Assembly (NCBI GenBank): GCA_964439745.1
Contig: CAYTQK010000079.1
Span: forward strand, 1 to 12,364
DNA length: 12,364 nucleotides
Reading direction: 5' to 3'
Origin: CAYTQK01 sp964439745
GTDB lineage: Bacteria; Desulfobacterota; Desulfobacteria; Desulfobacterales; Desulfosudaceae
The notes below the pieces were generated by a model. The model did no database searches. It saw only the letters and a program-made list of their open reading frames with translations, and was not told the origin of the DNA. Within the stretch, counting starts at the first letter, position 1; every line of letters begins with the position of its first letter. Position numbers and translations under genes: made by a program. This document shows positions 1 through 7,321 of this stretch, piece by piece.

Positions 1-74
1 AAAGCTTCATTTCATCGCGACAAGGCACCCGGCGCCGTTACGTGCCGCGTCATGGTTGGCGGGTTTTCAGTGTT

Positions 75-3000
75 TCAGGACCTTCTTCTTTCAGCGATCA
101 CATAGAGGCAGGGCATCAGAATCAATGCGACCAGCATTTCCATCCCCAGTCCGCCGATGGCGGCCACGGCCATGGGCTGCAGCATGTCGCCGCCTTCACC
201 CAGGTTGAGCGCCAGGGGCAGAAAACCGATCATGGTCGTCACCGAGGTCATGACGCGGGGACGCAGGCGAATCCTGGCAGCTTCGGTAACCGCCCGCTCC
301 GGCAGCCAGGCATGACGTCCTTGCAGCTCCCCGGCATACGTCAGCAGCAGGACACCGTCGTTGATCGTCGCGGCCACCACTACCAGCACGCCGATAATGA
401 CAGTGGCCCCCAGCGGCAGGCCGCTGAGATACATGAGCAGGACCACCCCGCCCAGGCAGACCGGCACGCTGCCCAGGATCAGGCCCGGCAGCTTGAGACT
501 GTTGAACTGGACGGCCAGAACAATGAAGGAGAAGAATAGGGCAAAACCGAGCACGGCCAGAACCGTCTCCCTCATGTCGTTCATCATTTCCACCCGGCCG
601 CCGAAGTCAAAATCGTAACCCGCCGGCCGTTCGATGGCGGCCAGGGACTTTCGCAATTTGGCCACGGCGCCCGCCAGGTCGTCGCCGGTGCTATCCGCCT
701 CGATCGTGATCTGCTTGATCTGATTTTCCCTGACAATTTCCACCGGGCCCGCGTCGGGAACCACCTCGGCAATGTCTCGCAGCCGGAGCATCTCTCCCTG
801 CTCGCTGGTCAGCAGCAGGTTTTCAATATCCTGACGGGAGGCCAGGTGCTGTTCCGGAACAATCAGCCGGATGTCGTAGTATTCATTGCCGTCCCGGTAG
901 CGGGTGGCCACCGTGCCGGTGATCAGCGAGTGCAGGGAAGCCGCCACGTTGGCCACCGATACCCCCAGTTCGGCGGCTTTTACCCGGTCCACCCGCACCT
1001 GGAATTCCGGCTTGGTCAGATCCATGGAGACCAGTACATTCTGAAACCCGTCCAGGGAGCGGATCGTCCCGGCCGTGCGGCTTGCCAGGTCGGAGAGTAT
1101 TTCCATGTCCTGGCCGCGCACCTGCACCACGATGTCCGAGGCCTGCATGCCGGGGATGCCCTTGATGGGCATCTGTCTCACCATTGCCTTGCCGCCGGGG
1201 ATCTGAAGCCCGGCCACGGCCCGGCGCAAACGGGCCACATACGCCTCGGTACTGATATCCCGTTCGGCTTTGGGGACCAGCTGAATATCCACTTCTCCCT
1301 CATTGGCGACTTCGAAAGTGGTCAACCCTTTGAGATACCCCCCGGCCAGGGTAAAAATGCTTTCAACCAGGGGGTCCGCCTGGATCTTTTGTTCGATTTT
1401 TCGCAGTGCCCGGTCGGTTTCGGCCACCGCGGTGCCGGTCGGCATTTTGACTTTGACCATGATCCGGCCGTCGTCAGTGAGCGGTAAAAATTCGCCGCCG
1501 AGCCGACCCGACAACGCGACCGCGCCCGCAACCAGAAGAACAAAAAAGGCCGCCGTGAGCCATCGCCGGCCGATGATCCGGCCGAGCAGCCGGGCATAAC
1601 CGCGGATGATCCGGTCAAACAATCGCTCAAACCATGCCGACCGGCGTGCCGGTCGGCTGCCGCCGAACAGCACGGTCGTGATCATGGGCGTGACCGACAC
1701 GGCCACGACCAGGCTGATGACGACAATGCCCGCGACAACCAGGATCAGTTCCCGGAAGAGGAGGCTGGTCAGCCCCGGCACAATGAGAAAGGGCGCGAAC
1801 AGCGCCAGAAAAGAAAAAGTGGCGGCTACCAGGGCCGGCCCTACCTCCGCGGCCCCGTCCACGGCATGTCCGGCCGTGTCCTGGTCCGGCTTCTCCTGAC
1901 GCAATCGGGAAATGTTTTCCACCACCACGATGGAATTGTCCAGTACCACGCCGAGGGCCACCACCAGCCCTCCCAGGGAAAAGAGATTGAGGGAAAAGCC
2001 CGCCAGCTTCATCAGGCCGAAATTGACCACCAGGGTCAGCGGCAGGGCGATGACCATGACCACCACCTGCCGGAGGCTCCCCAGAAACAGGTAAACGACA
2101 ATGATCAGCAATATGGCCGCGGCCAGGGCGGCGTTGCGCACGCTGGTCAGCGCCTGCTTGACGTACACCGCCTGATTTTCCACGTAGTCCAGATGCAGTC
2201 CGGGAGGCAGCTCCGGCGCCAGGTCATCCAGCAGCCGGTTCACGGCTTCGGCGGTCCGGACGGTGTTGGCCTCGGCTTCTTTCAGGACGGAAATCCGGAC
2301 GGTTTCCCCTCCGTTGAAGCGGGTCATCAGCCGCGCTTCTTCGTGGCCGTCCATCACTTGAGCGATATCCCGCAAATAGACCTTCTGATGCCCCTCCCCG
2401 GCCACAACCACTTCGCGGATATCGTCAAGGCCGGCATATTCGCCCATGGTCCGGGCAATGATCTCCCTGGTCCCGACGGTGACACGGCCGCCGGTCTGCT
2501 CCACGTTCTCAGCGGCAACTTTTCCGATGACCGTATCCAGGGCCAGGCGGTGCTTTTCCATGGCGGCCGGATCAAGCAGGATGCGGATTTCCCGCTCCAG
2601 TCCGCCGATTACTTCGGTACCGGCCACACCCCGCACGGCCAGGATGCGGTCCTGCAGCCAGTTGTCGGCCCAGTCCCTCAGCTTGACCGGACTCCAGCGG
2701 TCGGAGCTCGCCGTCAACTGCATGACCGGAAGCTGGGAGGGGTCGGCCTTGAACACATACGGGGCTTCGATATCTTCCGGCAAATCCTGCTCAGCGCGGG
2801 TCAGGGCGGCCAGAACGTCCTGAAAGGCGACATCCACATTCGCGCCATATTCGAAATAGACGTTCAGGTTATACAAGCCTTCCAGGGAAGATGAGTCGAG
2901 ATAGTCCAGGCGATCCACCGTGGACATGAGCCGCTCGACCGGATCGGCGATATCCGTGTCGATCTCTTCCGGCGTGGCCCCGGGCCATTTGATCTGGACC

Positions 3001-3137
3001 TTGACCAGGGTGTAGGTGATATTGGGCAGATAATCCACCGGCAGCCGCCATAGACCGTAAAGGCCGAGAACGACCACCGCCAGGATGATGGCACTGGTGG
3101 CCAGCCGCCGCCGGACAACGTACCCGGTGATTTTCAT
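75..3137 (-). CDS. RND-family efflux transporter, inner-membrane permease
   Basis: Proton-driven permease of a tripartite efflux pump that moves substrates from the inner membrane or periplasm outward. At 1020 residues it has the usual AcrB/MdtB/CzcA length. The order is typical: a first membrane helix near residues 12-30, a periplasmic porter domain opening with the motif LPVDYLPNI, a cluster of helices from about 335, a second large periplasmic loop, and a final helix cluster from about 855 onward. The fourth-helix motif GVVLDNSIVVVEN keeps one proton-relay aspartate, where AcrB has an Asp-Asp pair. The tenth-helix region has TINDGVLLLTYA, without the AcrB lysine. The Asn after the Asp is common in several RND branches, so substrate (drug or metal) cannot be called. 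Its ATG overlaps the stop of the adaptor gene in an ATGA, so the two are translationally coupled. No outer-membrane channel gene is visible. Confidence 0.96.
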   Translation of the reverse strand: MKITGYVVRRRLATSAIILAVVVLGLYGLWRLPVDYLPNITYTLVKVQIKWPGATPEEIDTDIADPVERLMSTVDRLDYLDSSSLEGLYNLNVYFEYGANVDVAFQDVLAALTRAEQDLPEDIEAPYVFKADPSQLPVMQLTASSDRWSPVKLRDWADNWLQDRILAVRGVAGTEVIGGLEREIRILLDPAAMEKHRLALDTVIGKVAAENVEQTGGRVTVGTREIIARTMGEYAGLDDIREVVVAGEGHQKVYLRDIAQVMDGHEEARLMTRFNGGETVRISVLKEAEANTVRTAEAVNRLLDDLAPELPPGLHLDYVENQAVYVKQALTSVRNAALAAAILLIIVVYLFLGSLRQVVVMVIALPLTLVVNFGLMKLAGFSLNLFSLGGLVVALGVVLDNSIVVVENISRLRQEKPDQDTAGHAVDGAAEVGPALVAATFSFLALFAPFLIVPGLTSLLFRELILVVAGIVVISLVVAVSVTPMITTVLFGGSRPARRSAWFERLFDRIIRGYARLLGRIIGRRWLTAAFFVLLVAGAVALSGRLGGEFLPLTDDGRIMVKVKMPTGTAVAETDRALRKIEQKIQADPLVESIFTLAGGYLKGLTTFEVANEGEVDIQLVPKAERDISTEAYVARLRRAVAGLQIPGGKAMVRQMPIKGIPGMQASDIVVQVRGQDMEILSDLASRTAGTIRSLDGFQNVLVSMDLTKPEFQVRVDRVKAAELGVSVANVAASLHSLITGTVATRYRDGNEYYDIRLIVPEQHLASRQDIENLLLTSEQGEMLRLRDIAEVVPDAGPVEIVRENQIKQITIEADSTGDDLAGAVAKLRKSLAAIERPAGYDFDFGGRVEMMNDMRETVLAVLGFALFFSFIVLAVQFNSLKLPGLILGSVPVCLGGVVLLMYLSGLPLGATVIIGVLVVVAATINDGVLLLTYAGELQGRHAWLPERAVTEAARIRLRPRVMTSVTTMIGFLPLALNLGEGGDMLQPMAVAAIGGLGMEMLVALILMPCLYVIAERRRS

Positions 3138-4279
3138 CGCTTTCCCCCGTCCTGACCGGGCTGCCCGGCGGTCGGCGCGGCCGGAACCTCCTCTTTTTCC
3201 CGGTCCGGCTGGCTGTCGGCTTCAACCCGGATGTCGGCACCGTTTTTGAGGGCCTCGTTTCCAGCCACGATGACCTTGTCTCCGAGCTGGATTCCGGAAA
3301 TGATTTCAACACGATTGTCCGTTGCAATGCCGGTTTTCACCGGGCGTGCCGCCGCTTTGCCGTCTGCCGCCACGAAAACAACCGGACCCTGAGGTGTGCG
3401 GACCAGGGCCGGCCGGGGCACTACCACGACCGCTTGCGCCTGGGAAAGGGATAATTCCAGCCGGGCAAACATGCCGGGCATAAGGGTGACGGCTTTATCC
3501 AGGGTGATTTCCACGGTCCGGGTGCGGAGCCGCGCATCAAGGTAAGGGTAGACGCGTTCAATCCTGCCCGGGATAACGGTATCCGGGTATGCGTCCAGGC
3601 GTATCGCCACCGGCATGTCAATGGCTACCACGGTGGCGTGCTTTTCGGGAACAGCTGCGCGAATGACCAAGCTGTCCGGATCGTACATCTCCAGCAGCAC
3701 CGTCCGCGGGGCGACGAACTCGCCCTGCTTGGCGTTGACGCGGGACACCACCCCGGCCCAGGGCGCCTTGATAATGTGATCCCGGGCGGTTTCCCGGGCC
3801 CTGACGAGGAGGGCTCGGGCATTCTCGTAGGCGGCCTTGGCCTGGTCGAGTTGTTCATCCGGCAGGGCCTGGTCGGCGACCAGCCGCCGGGTCCGGTTGA
3901 GGTTGTTCTCCTCTTTTTTCAGCGCTTCCCGAAGAGAGGCGATCAGCGCTTCCACCCCCTCTTCCCGGCCGATGGTAAGCAGCGGCTGCCCCGCGGCCGC
4001 CCGGTCGGCTTCGCGGACATGGACGTCCGTGACGGGTCCTTCGGCGGGAGAAGCCAGCCGGGCGACGCGGTAGGGCTCCACCGAGCCGGTCAATTCCAGT
4101 ACTTTGGAGATGTCTGATTGTGTTGCGGCCAGCACGCGTACCAGTGGCGGCGGTTTCTGCTTGTCCGGCGGGGTCTTTTCCGAAGCGGTTCCAAAATATC
4201 CTTTCAAAAAAAACAGGATGCCGGCGGCCGCGATGACGCCGATGATTACCGTCGTTATCCAGATGGCTTGTTTTTTCAT
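3134..4279 (-). CDS. RND efflux periplasmic adaptor (membrane fusion protein)
   Basis: Adaptor that joins the RND permease to an outer-membrane channel. From the ATG at 4279 it has 381 residues: a single N-terminal membrane anchor (about 5-25, no lipobox cysteine), a proline-rich linker, a first lipoyl half around 70-95, a coiled-coil hairpin around 103-155 rich in Glu, Lys, Arg and Ala, a second lipoyl half containing APWAGVVSRV, then beta-barrel and membrane-proximal domains. The charged tail runs to GKR. An open frame extends upstream to an ATG at 4369, and another ATG lies at 4318. I chose 4279 because it puts the lysines and the anchor at the very N-terminus, as in the family. No strong ribosome-binding site settles it. 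It is the first gene of a two-gene unit with the permease. Confidence 0.93.
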   Translation of the reverse strand: MKKQAIWITTVIIGVIAAAGILFFLKGYFGTASEKTPPDKQKPPPLVRVLAATQSDISKVLELTGSVEPYRVARLASPAEGPVTDVHVREADRAAAGQPLLTIGREEGVEALIASLREALKKEENNLNRTRRLVADQALPDEQLDQAKAAYENARALLVRARETARDHIIKAPWAGVVSRVNAKQGEFVAPRTVLLEMYDPDSLVIRAAVPEKHATVVAIDMPVAIRLDAYPDTVIPGRIERVYPYLDARLRTRTVEITLDKAVTLMPGMFARLELSLSQAQAVVVVPRPALVRTPQGPVVFVAADGKAAARPVKTGIATDNRVEIISGIQLGDKVIVAGNEALKNGADIRVEADSQPDREKEEVPAAPTAGQPGQDGGKR

Positions 4280-4345
4280 TGGCGACCGTTCCGTGTCCAT
4301 TGTTGTCATTGACTTCATCAGGCAGAATTTTTTGATTCTACCGCT

Positions 4346-4363
4346 CCCCGGCTTTTGCCGGGG
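4346..4363. repeat. Small perfect inverted repeat between transporter genes
   Basis: A 7-base GC stem (4346-4352 with 4357-4363) closes a TTTT loop on the plus strand. It lies between the end of the MOT1-like gene and the start of the adaptor gene. Neither strand has a T run after it, so it is not a standard terminator. It may still pause polymerase or stabilise the 3' end of the transporter mRNA. Confidence 0.4.
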
Positions 4364-4408
4364 CCACATACCAGGGGAAAGCGCTCCTTTTGGCGGGGTC
4401 GTGATGAA

Positions 4409-5605
4409 TTACACCGACAGTTTTTCCCATTTGAGCAGCTGGGCCACGACCATGCCGGCGATAAAACCGGCCGCCAGGTTGGCAGCCAGGGTGATGCCCA
4501 GGATAAGGGCGGCCACGAAAAAGTCCCGGCGTTCTCTTAAATCCATGATGGTCAGGGCCAGCTGGGCACCGGCGAATATCAACAGCACGCCGAGGACGGC
4601 CATGGGCAGGAGATTGAGAAGCCCGGTAACGTCGCTGCCGAAAAGCAGGGCCAGCACCACAAAAAGGCCGCCGACGAGCAGATTGGAGCCGGCCGTGCGG
4701 GCGCCGAAGCGGTAATGGGCGGCCAGGCCGCCGGCGCCGTGGCACAGGGGCATGCCGCCCAGGGCAAAGCTGAAAAAATTGGCCAGGGCCATGCTGACAC
4801 AGACCCGGCGGTTGGTGACCCTGGCTGAACCGTGCCCGAAATATTCCCGGGAAAGGTCGGTGTAGGCCAGCACGGCGTTGCCCAGGGTCATGGGCAGCTG
4901 GGGCAGCACCAGCACCAGCAGGGCAAAGGTGAAATCGGCCTTGCCCGGAAAGCCGAAAGGCAGGATTGCCGGAAGGTGGAGGCCGAAGCTGCCGCCCGCG
5001 TCGAACCGGGCACCCAGGGCCAGGCCGGCGATCAGTCCGCCGGCCACCACCACGATGCCGGCGGGAAATTTTTTGTTGTTCAGCAGCAGCAGGGTGACGA
5101 TGGCGGCGATGATGCCGATCACCAGGCTGATGGGAATAATGCCGATGGACTGAAAAGCGAGATGGGGTTCGGCCGCCTGCTGAAGATCCTGGTACCGGGA
5201 GGTACCCATGATGAACCGCACGCCGCCGGCAATCAGCAGCGCGCCGGTGGACAGCTGCACCCCCCGGATCACGGCCTGGGGAGTGAGCCTGCGGATGAGA
5301 TCAATGGCCCCGGTCAGTCCGATGAGCAGCAGCAGCCCCCCCAGGAGCAGGGAGGAGGCCAGGATCTGGTCCGGGCTCATGGCGGTGGCGATGGCATAGG
5401 CGCCGATGACCTTCATGGGCTGGACCGGCACGGTAACGCCGAAATAGGCCCCGGAAAGTATAAAAAAAACGCCGATGCTCAGGAAGACCCCCAGGGCGTT
5501 GAGCCCGTTGAAAAGAATCATGGCAATGGCAATGGGCAGCAGGGTACCCAGATCCCCCAGGGATCCGGCCAGTTCCAGGCGGTTGAATTGGAAACGATGT
5601 GACAT
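4409..5605 (-). CDS. MOT1-like sulfate/molybdate-type transporter
   Basis: Multi-spanning inner-membrane transporter of 398 residues, almost wholly hydrophobic. Signatures of the prokaryotic/plant MOT1 branch of SulP-related transporters are clear: GSLGDLGTLLPI at residues 14-25, PVQPMKVI at 60-67, PQLPMTLGNAV in the middle, and the GGMPLCHGAGGLAAHYRFG motif in the second half. Plant MOT1 members carry molybdate and SulP relatives carry sulfate; the true ion here cannot be read from sequence and related oxyanions are possible. ATG 5605 follows a good AAAGGAG site at about 9 bases; a TTG at 5608 is an alternative. It lies 46 bases downstream of an ArsR-family gene on the same strand, so the pair is probably one transcript under that repressor. 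Confidence 0.9.
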   Translation of the reverse strand: MSHRFQFNRLELAGSLGDLGTLLPIAIAMILFNGLNALGVFLSIGVFFILSGAYFGVTVPVQPMKVIGAYAIATAMSPDQILASSLLLGGLLLLIGLTGAIDLIRRLTPQAVIRGVQLSTGALLIAGGVRFIMGTSRYQDLQQAAEPHLAFQSIGIIPISLVIGIIAAIVTLLLLNNKKFPAGIVVVAGGLIAGLALGARFDAGGSFGLHLPAILPFGFPGKADFTFALLVLVLPQLPMTLGNAVLAYTDLSREYFGHGSARVTNRRVCVSMALANFFSFALGGMPLCHGAGGLAAHYRFGARTAGSNLLVGGLFVVLALLFGSDVTGLLNLLPMAVLGVLLIFAGAQLALTIMDLRERRDFFVAALILGITLAANLAAGFIAGMVVAQLLKWEKLSV

Positions 5606-5651
5606 CAAGTATTTCTCCTTTGCCCGCAGGTCCGGCTGGTTGAGGTAGCGG

Positions 5652-6038
5652 CTAATGATCGGGCTGATCCGTCGTTTGGCACCTTTTGTGCTGACCGTCC
5701 TTGCACTTAAGCTTATCCGGCGGGTTCTCGTTTATTTGCCAGCAAATATTGTTGAATTTCGGGGAGGCGGCGCCCAGGTTCTTCAACGCAGCACCAATTT
5801 GCGCGATCTCCTGCCTGTTTACCGTGTAATGGGTCCAATAACCACGTTTCTCCCCCCGGACCAGGCCGGCCCGGCGCAATATTTTCAAATGCTGGGAAAC
5901 GGCTGGTTTGGAAATGCCAAGATGTCCTGCCAGCCCACCCACGCACAGGTCGTTGTGGAGCAGCATGATGACAATGTTGAGGCGTTTCTCATCGGCCAGG
6001 GCTTTTAGGGAGTCAACCAGGAGCATAGTGTTATCCAT
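5652..6038 (-). CDS. ArsR/SmtB-family winged-helix repressor with Cys-rich tail
   Basis: Dimeric DNA-binding repressor that normally releases its operator on binding a metal, metalloid or other signal. The 128 residues hold the winged helix at about 5-75: DSLKALADEKRLNI, the recognition region HLGISKPAVSQHLKILRRAGLV (39-60), and a wing ending YWTHYTVN. The alpha-3 metal motif of classical ArsR (ELCVCDL) appears as DLCVGGL, keeping only Cys32. The C-terminal tail adds Cys99, Cys112, His117 and Cys120, a possible separate sensing site (inference). The gene leads the transporter transcript and has its own promoter and an adjoining palindrome, suggesting autoregulation. There is no clear ribosome-binding site before ATG 6038, so translation may start near the mRNA 5' end, or at ATG 6026. 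Confidence 0.92.
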   Translation of the reverse strand: MDNTMLLVDSLKALADEKRLNIVIMLLHNDLCVGGLAGHLGISKPAVSQHLKILRRAGLVRGEKRGYWTHYTVNRQEIAQIGAALKNLGAASPKFNNICWQINENPPDKLKCKDGQHKRCQTTDQPDH

Positions 6039-6054
6039 ATAAGTAGTAACTTAT
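6039..6054. promoter_or_regulatory. Palindrome at the arsR start, candidate operator
   Basis: ATAAGT (6039-6044) and ACTTAT (6049-6054) are perfect inverted copies around a 4-base centre. The site touches the repressor ATG and covers the predicted transcription start, a usual position for an autoregulatory ArsR operator. Binding is inferred from position and symmetry only. Confidence 0.45.
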
Positions 6055-6058
6055 TTGA

Positions 6059-6087
6059 ATAAAAACATGCCAAATCAGATGTGTCAA
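6059..6087 (-). promoter_or_regulatory. Sigma-70-type promoter of the arsR-transporter unit
   Basis: Read on the minus strand, a perfect TTGACA (6087-6082), a 17-base spacer, and TTTTAT (6064-6059, 4 of 6 matches to the -10 consensus). The predicted start site, near 6052, lies only about 14 bases before the ATG, consistent with the missing ribosome-binding site. Confidence 0.6.
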
Positions 6088-6093
6088 TAACTT

Positions 6094-6115
6094 TTGATTT
6101 TTGGGGTCAAATCAA
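6094..6115. repeat. 7-base inverted repeat upstream of the arsR promoter
   Basis: TTGATTT (6094-6100) and AAATCAA (6109-6115) are perfect inverted copies 8 bases apart, just upstream of the minus-strand -35 box. This could be an activator or second repressor site. AT-rich DNA produces such repeats by chance fairly often. Confidence 0.3.
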
Positions 6116-6263
6116 GGCAACTTTCTGGAAATAATAAATAAATACACAAAATTTGTCTGTTTTTTTGCTGTTAGAGTCATTTTTTTGAGGATACACACCA
6201 TTATATTTTAAGGCCACAGGCACACAACCATGTAAAGAAAAAAGCTTTAAATGCCTTTTTTGT

Positions 6264-6296
6264 CCCCCCAAAGGGCAGCTTAAGCACTTTGGGGGG
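6264..6296. repeat. 10-base perfect inverted repeat
   Basis: CCCCCCAAAG (6264-6273) pairs perfectly with CTTTGGGGGG (6287-6296) around a 13-base loop that itself contains the palindrome GCTTAAGC (6278-6285). The GC-rich stem stands out in an AT-rich region. No T run follows on either strand, so it is not a standard terminator. It could be an RNA structure, a protein site, or a remnant of a mobile element end. Confidence 0.55.
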
Positions 6297-6371
6297 TGTG
6301 GTGGTATGTTTTTAAATAAAATAAATATGTTGTCTTGGTGCGACCCGATGTAAAACTGATAAAAAAGACTA

Positions 6372-6401
6372 TTGACAAGGGCATTACCATTAACATATAA
6401 A
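6372..6401 (+). promoter_or_regulatory. Sigma-70-type promoter of the selenoprotein operon
   Basis: A perfect TTGACA -35 box (6372-6377) is followed by TATAAA (6396-6401) after 18 bases, or ATATAA after 17. It is the best promoter in the window and lies about 75 bases upstream of the first gene of the operon. Confidence 0.7.
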
Positions 6402-6434
6402 TGGCAACTGATATGTTAATGGGTAATGCCCTTG
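6376..6434. promoter_or_regulatory. Long inverted repeat over the promoter, candidate operator
   Basis: The left arm 6376-6398 and right arm 6411-6434 are inverted copies of 23 and 24 bases, identical except for one extra C in the right arm, with a 12-base loop. The inner part is a perfect ATTAACATAT/ATATGTTAAT pair. The left arm covers the promoter spacer and -10 box and the right arm lies just past the start site, so a bound dimer would block transcription. One of the two ArsR-type regulators is the likely ligand (inference). In RNA the right arm alone would be transcribed, so an attenuator hairpin is unlikely. Confidence 0.6.
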
Positions 6435-6477
6435 AGGTTCATGCTGAGCGTCGATTTTATTAAAAGGAAAAGGATAC

Positions 6478-6936
6478 TTGGCTGGAAACGAACTCTACGA
6501 TTCAATCATTTTAGGCGGAGGACCGGCCGGATTGACTGCTGGAATTTACGCTATGCGGGCGGCGCTTACAATCGTTTTGATTGAGCAAGGCGTTCCCGGT
6601 GGGCAGGTGGCCATCACCAAGGAAGTTGAGAATTATCCGGGTTTCATTGAAATAGGCGGCTTTGATCTTTGTGACAAATTTCTGCAGCACGCCAAGCATT
6701 CCGGGCTGGAAATAATTGAGCAAGAGGCCGTCGCTACGGAGCCCGGGATAGAGTATCATGCGGTGCGTCTGGCCGATGGTACCCTGTTCAAAGCCCATGC
6801 GGTTGTGCTGGCTGCCGCGGACGGATGCACGGCCGCCCTGGCGGCGGCGCCTTATGTCGAAACCCGCAAAGGCGGGCAGACGTGCCAACATGATGGTTTC
6901 AGCGATGAACAGAATGCAAAACAAGTCGTCCAATGA
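6478..6936 (+). CDS. Thioredoxin-reductase-like FAD protein with central domain deleted
   Basis: First gene of the operon, starting at TTG 6478 behind AAAAGGAAA. The 152 residues begin as a normal thioredoxin reductase: YDSIILGGGPAGLTAG (7-22) is the FAD dinucleotide fold, Glu36 the ribose-binding acid, then GVPGGQV (38-44) and NYPGF (52-56). After HAVVLA (107-112), where the family continues into ATG and the NADPH domain, the protein jumps to AADGCTAALAAAPYVE. That resembles the C-terminal helix of the same family (normally after the second GD motif). The NADPH domain, the redox CxxC and the GD motif are all absent: about 150 residues versus roughly 305-330. An in-frame internal deletion near 6811-6816 explains this best. 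The product could not work as a reductase; it may be a relic or a changed protein. It overlaps or abuts the next gene. Confidence 0.8.
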   Translation: MAGNELYDSIILGGGPAGLTAGIYAMRAALTIVLIEQGVPGGQVAITKEVENYPGFIEIGGFDLCDKFLQHAKHSGLEIIEQEAVATEPGIEYHAVRLADGTLFKAHAVVLAAADGCTAALAAAPYVETRKGGQTCQHDGFSDEQNAKQVVQ

Positions 6937-7297
6937 CGATATGGGCCGAGACTTGGCCGCACGCAGCGGCGGACTCGCGGCAAGATGTGAGTTGACGAGT
7001 GATCATCTCCAAAGCGCCGCATTTCTGGCCAAAAGTCTGTCGGACGGAAACCGACTGAGAATACTGGTCCTCATCAGCAATGGCAGGAAATCGGTATCCG
7101 CAATTGTCGAGGAGCTTGAATTGTCTCAACCGCTGGTATCGCATCACCTGAAAGAGTTGAAGCGCTCCTTGATGGTCAAGGTAGAGCGGGAGGGCCCATT
7201 CGTCTATTACGAATTAGCGGATTCAAGGATCTTAAATGTACTGCAAATCCTGAGTGATGTGGCCAAGGACCTGTTGTCCGGCAGAAAACTGTTTTGA
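6890..7297 (+). CDS. ArsR-family winged-helix regulator of the operon
   Basis: Likely operon repressor. The conserved part, about 7004-7270, reads as an ArsR domain: AKSLSDGNRLRILVLI, helix-turn-helix SVSAIVEELELSQPLVSHHLKELK, and wing VEREGPFVYYELAD. There is no ELCVCDL metal motif and only one cysteine, in the N-terminal arm, so it probably senses something other than metal by the classical site, for example a redox or small-molecule signal (inference). The start is unclear: ATG codons at 6890, 6905, 6914 and 6941 are all in frame and none has a good ribosome-binding site. 6941 lies 4 bases after the reductase stop and would give 118 residues by coupling. The long inverted repeat at 6376-6434 is its most plausible target. 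Confidence 0.88.
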   Translation: MMVSAMNRMQNKSSNDDMGRDLAARSGGLAARCELTSDHLQSAAFLAKSLSDGNRLRILVLISNGRKSVSAIVEELELSQPLVSHHLKELKRSLMVKVEREGPFVYYELADSRILNVLQILSDVAKDLLSGRKLF

Positions 7298-7321
7298 AGG
7301 AAAAGGGGGTAGATCGGCTGT

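Larger units (their letters stand above)
6039..6477. other. AT-rich divergent intergenic region
   Basis: 439 bases without a credible gene, much richer in A and T than the flanking pump and prfC genes. It separates the minus-strand arsR-transporter unit from the plus-strand operon and carries promoters for both. Besides the separately listed sites, 6238-6245 (AAAAAAGC) can pair with 6253-6261 (GCCTTTTTT) with one bulge; being A-rich then T-rich, it could weakly terminate either strand. Confidence 0.7.

Noticed and set aside
1866..2894. Long plus-strand open frame of 342 codons
   Set aside because: It lies antisense to the RND permease, is full of His, Gln and Gly typical of a shadow frame in GC-rich DNA, and matches no family.
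4346..4363. Rho-independent terminator of the MOT1-like gene
   Set aside because: The stem is good but neither strand has a T run after it.
4832..5602. Plus-strand open frame of 256 codons
   Set aside because: It is antisense to the MOT1-like transporter and rich in Gln, Gly, Asp and His like other shadows.
6441..6600. Upstream ATG at 6441 as start of the reductase-like gene
   Set aside because: It is in a different frame from the flavin-binding sequence; TTG 6478 follows a good AAAAGGAAA site.
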